A stretch of DNA of 8,561 nt from contig JBPCTD010000006.1 in assembly GCA_051006515.1 (NCBI GenBank), forward strand, positions 1 to 8,561, read 5' to 3'. The DNA comes from ZLKRG08 sp051006515 (GTDB taxonomy: Bacteria; Actinomycetota; Actinomycetes; Nanopelagicales; Nanopelagicaceae). Made by a program: the position numbers and the translations under genes. How positions within the stretch are numbered: position 1 is the first letter of the stretch; the number at the start of each line of letters is the position of its first letter. Shown in pieces: positions 5,981 to 8,561 of this stretch. The notes beneath the pieces were generated by a model. The model saw only the letters and a list, made by a program, of their open reading frames with translations, had not been told where the DNA came from and made no database searches.

Positions 5981-6936
5981 ATGCGCAAAGTAAATTTTAC
6001 GGCTTGATTGACGGTAGCGAAAACTCTTTAAAATCTTTCCTTAAGAATTTATCGCCAGTTGATCAAGTTGGTGCCGAAGCACGTGCAGCCATGCTAGGTA
6101 CTCGAAGCATTAAAACCAGTAGCAAAGCTTGGGCTATTGATACCGCCATTTCTATGGTTGATCTAACAACTCTAGAAGGTGCAGATACTCCTGGAAAAGT
6201 AAAAGCGCTCTGTACCAAAGCAGTACGCCCAGCGCCATCAGATCCAACTGTCCCAAGTGTTGGCGCTGTCTGCGTTTACAACGACATGGTTAAAGTGGCG
6301 CGCACCCATTTAGATTTAATCGGAGGCAAATCGATTCCTGTTGCTGCAGTTTCAACTGCATTCCCATCTGGACGAGCTTCTATGGCGGTAAAACTTCGTG
6401 ATACTCAAGATGCGATTGATGCCGGGGCGACAGAAATCGATATGGTGATTGATCGCGGTGCCTTCTTAGCTGGTCGAATTGGTGAAGTATTTGATGAGAT
6501 TGTGCAGATCAAAGAAGTTTGTGGCGAGAAAGCACATTTAAAGGTGATCTTTGAAACTGGTGAATTGGTCACTTATGACAATGTTCGGAAAGCTTCATAT
6601 CTTGCAATGCTAGCTGGTGGTGATTTCATTAAGACTTCCACTGGAAAAGTTGCCCCTGCTGCTACCCCGCCAGTTGTTTTGGTGATGCTCGAAGCGGTTC
6701 GAGATTTCAAAGAGCTAACAGGCCACAAGATAGGCGTTAAACCTGCCGGCGGAATTCGCACCACTAAAGATGCAATTAAGCAGCTAGTGCTAGTAAATGA
6801 GATTGCTGGCCCTGAATGGCTAAATAATAAGTATTTCCGTATTGGCGCTAGTGCGCTATTAAATGATTTATTGATGCAACGCATGAAACTATCCGATGGC
6901 TACTACGCTAGCCCTAATTATGTTACGGTCGACTAA
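5977..6936 (+). CDS. deoC: Deoxyribose-phosphate aldolase, long DERA-like form
   Basis: DeoC cleaves 2-deoxyribose-5-phosphate to glyceraldehyde-3-phosphate and acetaldehyde through a lysine Schiff base. The 319-residue protein keeps the full catalytic set: Asp155 in TEIDMVID (152-159), Schiff-base Lys219 in DFIKTSTGK (216-224) and Lys255 in GVKPAGGIRT (253-262). These correspond to Asp102, Lys167 and Lys201 of E. coli DeoC. The first core strand, VDLTTLEGADTP (61-72), begins some 45 residues later than in the 259-residue E. coli enzyme. Length, helical N-terminal extension and the C-terminal FRIGASALLNDL (287-298) resemble animal DERA closely. The start overlaps the mutase stop by four bases (ATGA), and the aldehyde dehydrogenase gene follows two bases after the stop. 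The order mutase, aldolase, dehydrogenase matches the steps of deoxyribose breakdown. Confidence 0.96.
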   Translation: MNAQSKFYGLIDGSENSLKSFLKNLSPVDQVGAEARAAMLGTRSIKTSSKAWAIDTAISMVDLTTLEGADTPGKVKALCTKAVRPAPSDPTVPSVGAVCVYNDMVKVARTHLDLIGGKSIPVAAVSTAFPSGRASMAVKLRDTQDAIDAGATEIDMVIDRGAFLAGRIGEVFDEIVQIKEVCGEKAHLKVIFETGELVTYDNVRKASYLAMLAGGDFIKTSTGKVAPAATPPVVLVMLEAVRDFKELTGHKIGVKPAGGIRTTKDAIKQLVLVNEIAGPEWLNNKYFRIGASALLNDLLMQRMKLSDGYYASPNYVTVD

Positions 6937-6938
6937 AT

Positions 6939-8372
6939 ATGACATTTGAATATGCCCCTGCGCCAGAATCCAAATCAATTGTAAAAATTGAAAAGGAATA
7001 TGGGCACTTTATCAATGGCAAATTTGTAAAAGGCAAGAAGCACTTTGCCACTATTAACCCAGCGACTGAAGAGGTACTCTCCAAAGTTGCTAATGGCGAT
7101 AAAAGCGATATTGATAAAGCGGTGCAGGCGGCCCAAGTTGCATATACAAAAGTTTGGTCGAAGTTATCAGGTGCAGAACGTGGCAAATATCTGTACCGCA
7201 TTGCACGCATCTTGCAAGAACGCGCCAGAGAATTCGCAGTCCTAGAAACTTTAGATAATGGCAAACCAATACGAGAAACTCGCGATACTGATATCCCATT
7301 AGTGGCGGCGCACTTCTTCTATCACGCAGGCTGGGCAGATAAGTTGGATTATGTGGGATTGGGTAAATCGCCAAGTGCATATGGTGTAGTTGGCCAGATT
7401 ATCCCTTGGAACTTTCCATTATTAATGTTGGCCTGGAAGATTGCACCAGCTCTTGCAGCTGGAAATACCGTAGTTCTTAAACCTGCGGAAACTACGCCAC
7501 TTACTGCGCTACTTTTTGCTGAAGTTTGCCAACAGGCAGAGCTGCCTGCAGGAGTAGTAAATATTGTTACTGGTGCAGGCGAAACTGGCGCTGCGCTAGT
7601 AAACCATCCTGGTATTGCCAAAGTTGCTTTCACTGGTTCTACTGAGGTTGGAAAAGCAATAGCTCGAGCAATTGCAGATACTAAAAAGGTTGCTACTTTA
7701 GAGCTTGGCGGTAAAGGTGCAAATATTGTCTTTGAAGATGCTGCAATGGATCAAGCAGTTGAAGGAATCGTAAATGGCATCTTCTTCAATCAAGGCCATG
7801 TCTGCTGCGCCGGTTCTAGATTGCTAGTACAAGAGAACATCGCTGATGAAGTCACTCAAAAATTACAGAAGCGCATGGAAAAAATCCGAGTTGGTGATCC
7901 AATGGATAAGAACACTGACTTAGGCGCAATTAATTCCAAAGCACAATTAGAAAAGATAAAAGAATTGGCCGCTTCGGGAAGTGCAGAAGGTGGTGAAATC
8001 TGGTCACCGAAATGCAATCTACCAAGCAATGGCTTCTGGTTTGCACCTACTATCTTTACTGGCGTAACTCAGGCTCATCGCATTGCACGTGAAGAGATTT
8101 TTGGACCAGTCTTATCAATATTAACTTTCCGCACCCCTGCCGAGGCTATTGAGAAAGCAAATAACACTCCATATGGATTATCTGCCGGTATTTGGAGCGA
8201 GAAAGGTTCAAAGATTCTTTGGGCTGCGCAGCAACTTCGTGCTGGCGTGATTTGGGCAAATACTTTCAATAAATTCGACCCTGCATCGCCTTTTGGTGGT
8301 TACAAAGAATCTGGCTGGGGCCGAGAAGGCGGCCGCCACGGTTTACACGCTTACTTAAAGGCAGGTAAATAA
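6939..8372 (+). CDS. NAD(P)-dependent aldehyde dehydrogenase (first of a tandem pair)
   Basis: The 477-residue protein is a complete class-1/2-like aldehyde dehydrogenase that oxidises an aldehyde to its acid in the cytoplasm. Visible features are IPWNFPLLM (155-163) with VVLKPAE (178-184) for cofactor binding, FTGSTEVG (231-238), the general base Glu255 in LELGGK (254-259), nucleophile Cys289 in NQGHVCCAGSR (284-294), EEIFGPV (385-391) and the C-terminal PFGGYKESGWGRE (451-463). Having both Glu255 and Cys289 points to an acid-forming, non-acylating enzyme. Two signature positions are unusual: His287 replaces the normal Gln/Glu two before the cysteine, and Gly260 follows GGK. Starting two bases after deoC, it probably oxidises the acetaldehyde that DeoC releases; the true substrate is inferred from context. 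A TACGGT sequence at 6924-6929, nine bases before the ATG, resembles the -10 element before accD but lies inside the deoC end. Confidence 0.93.
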   Translation: MTFEYAPAPESKSIVKIEKEYGHFINGKFVKGKKHFATINPATEEVLSKVANGDKSDIDKAVQAAQVAYTKVWSKLSGAERGKYLYRIARILQERAREFAVLETLDNGKPIRETRDTDIPLVAAHFFYHAGWADKLDYVGLGKSPSAYGVVGQIIPWNFPLLMLAWKIAPALAAGNTVVLKPAETTPLTALLFAEVCQQAELPAGVVNIVTGAGETGAALVNHPGIAKVAFTGSTEVGKAIARAIADTKKVATLELGGKGANIVFEDAAMDQAVEGIVNGIFFNQGHVCCAGSRLLVQENIADEVTQKLQKRMEKIRVGDPMDKNTDLGAINSKAQLEKIKELAASGSAEGGEIWSPKCNLPSNGFWFAPTIFTGVTQAHRIAREEIFGPVLSILTFRTPAEAIEKANNTPYGLSAGIWSEKGSKILWAAQQLRAGVIWANTFNKFDPASPFGGYKESGWGREGGRHGLHAYLKAGK

Positions 8373-8561
8373 TGTCTCGAATTGATGTAAAGAAAACTTA
8401 CAAGCTATATATAAATGGCGCTTTCCCAAGATCTGAATCTGGGCGCGTCTTTGAAGTAAGAAATAATAAGGGCGTCTTCTTAGCAAATCCCGCCTTAGCT
8501 TCTAGAAAAGATTTACGCGACGCCATTACCGCTGCGCGTGGTGCATTTCCTAAATGGAGTA
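8372..8561 (+). CDS. Second aldehyde dehydrogenase, N-terminal fragment (cut by right window edge)
   Basis: An ATG at 8372 shares one base with the preceding stop (TAATG) and opens a frame that runs to the window edge, giving 63 residues. The start has the N-terminal pattern of aldehyde dehydrogenases: KLYINGAFPRSESGRVFEV (10-28), then ANPALASRKDLRDAITAARG (39-58) and AFPKW. This is the entry strand, the 'x-N-P-A-x' turn and the first helix, where the family usually has DAVxAAxxAFxxW. An AGG six bases before the ATG is at best a weak Shine-Dalgarno; coupling to the upstream gene is likely. It is clearly divergent from the first dehydrogenase, so the pair is not a recent duplication. The cofactor, catalytic and specificity residues all lie beyond the window, so whether this copy is catalytic cannot be judged. 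Confidence 0.88.
   Translation, partial: MSRIDVKKTYKLYINGAFPRSESGRVFEVRNNKGVFLANPALASRKDLRDAITAARGAFPKWS

Noticed and set aside
8328..8337. Perfect 10-base palindrome GGCGGCCGCC
   Set aside because: It falls in the Gly/Arg-rich C-terminal codons of the dehydrogenase (GREGGRHG). GC-rich glycine and arginine codons explain it without a binding site.
1..8561. Mobile element, CRISPR array, phage, toxin-antitoxin or defence system
   Set aside because: All sequence is accounted for by core metabolic genes with 1-4 base overlaps or gaps of 2-18 bases; no transposase, direct-repeat array or integration site was seen.

Overview
The window is an almost gap-free block of core metabolism from an actinobacterium. 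Low-to-middling GC (about 45% by eye), 1-4 base overlaps at most gene junctions and few clear Shine-Dalgarno sites point to a streamlined, free-living actinobacterium. The freshwater acI group (Nanopelagicales: Ca. Planktophila / Nanopelagicus) is the best guess. The phylum is supported by gene order: birA diverging from accD, then accE, maf and accA is the order I recall for the Mycobacterium accD5 and Streptomyces pccB loci. The acI assignment is inference.

Layout. Bases 1-271 (minus strand) hold the 5' part of birA, a biotin-protein ligase. Eighteen bases separate it from accD on the plus strand. That gap contains a small symmetric element reading TACGGT one way and TACCGT the other, placed so that both genes could start as leaderless transcripts. 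From 290 to the right edge every gene is on the plus strand. First comes a carboxylase module: accD (carboxyltransferase beta), accE (epsilon), maf (nucleotide pyrophosphatase) and accA (biotin carboxylase fused to the biotin carrier). After three tandem stop codons and a 15-base gap comes a deoxyribose module: a PGM2-like phosphohexo/pentomutase, deoC, and two tandem aldehyde dehydrogenases, the second cut by the window end.

How the genes work together. BirA attaches biotin to Lys536 of AccA. AccA, AccD and AccE form an acyl-CoA carboxylase. In the second module the mutase can convert deoxyribose-1-phosphate to deoxyribose-5-phosphate, DeoC cleaves that to glyceraldehyde-3-phosphate and acetaldehyde, and the dehydrogenases can oxidise the acetaldehyde to acetate. 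This is a route for salvaging carbon from DNA nucleosides.

The most notable points are: an isoleucine in AccD where propionyl-CoA-specific enzymes have aspartate, suggesting acetyl-CoA use; the shared symmetric promoter of birA and accD; a second possible leaderless promoter in front of the deoxyribose module; and the close likeness of the mutase and aldolase to the eukaryotic PGM2 and DERA types. I found no RNA genes, mobile elements, CRISPR arrays or defence genes, and no wholly new system.
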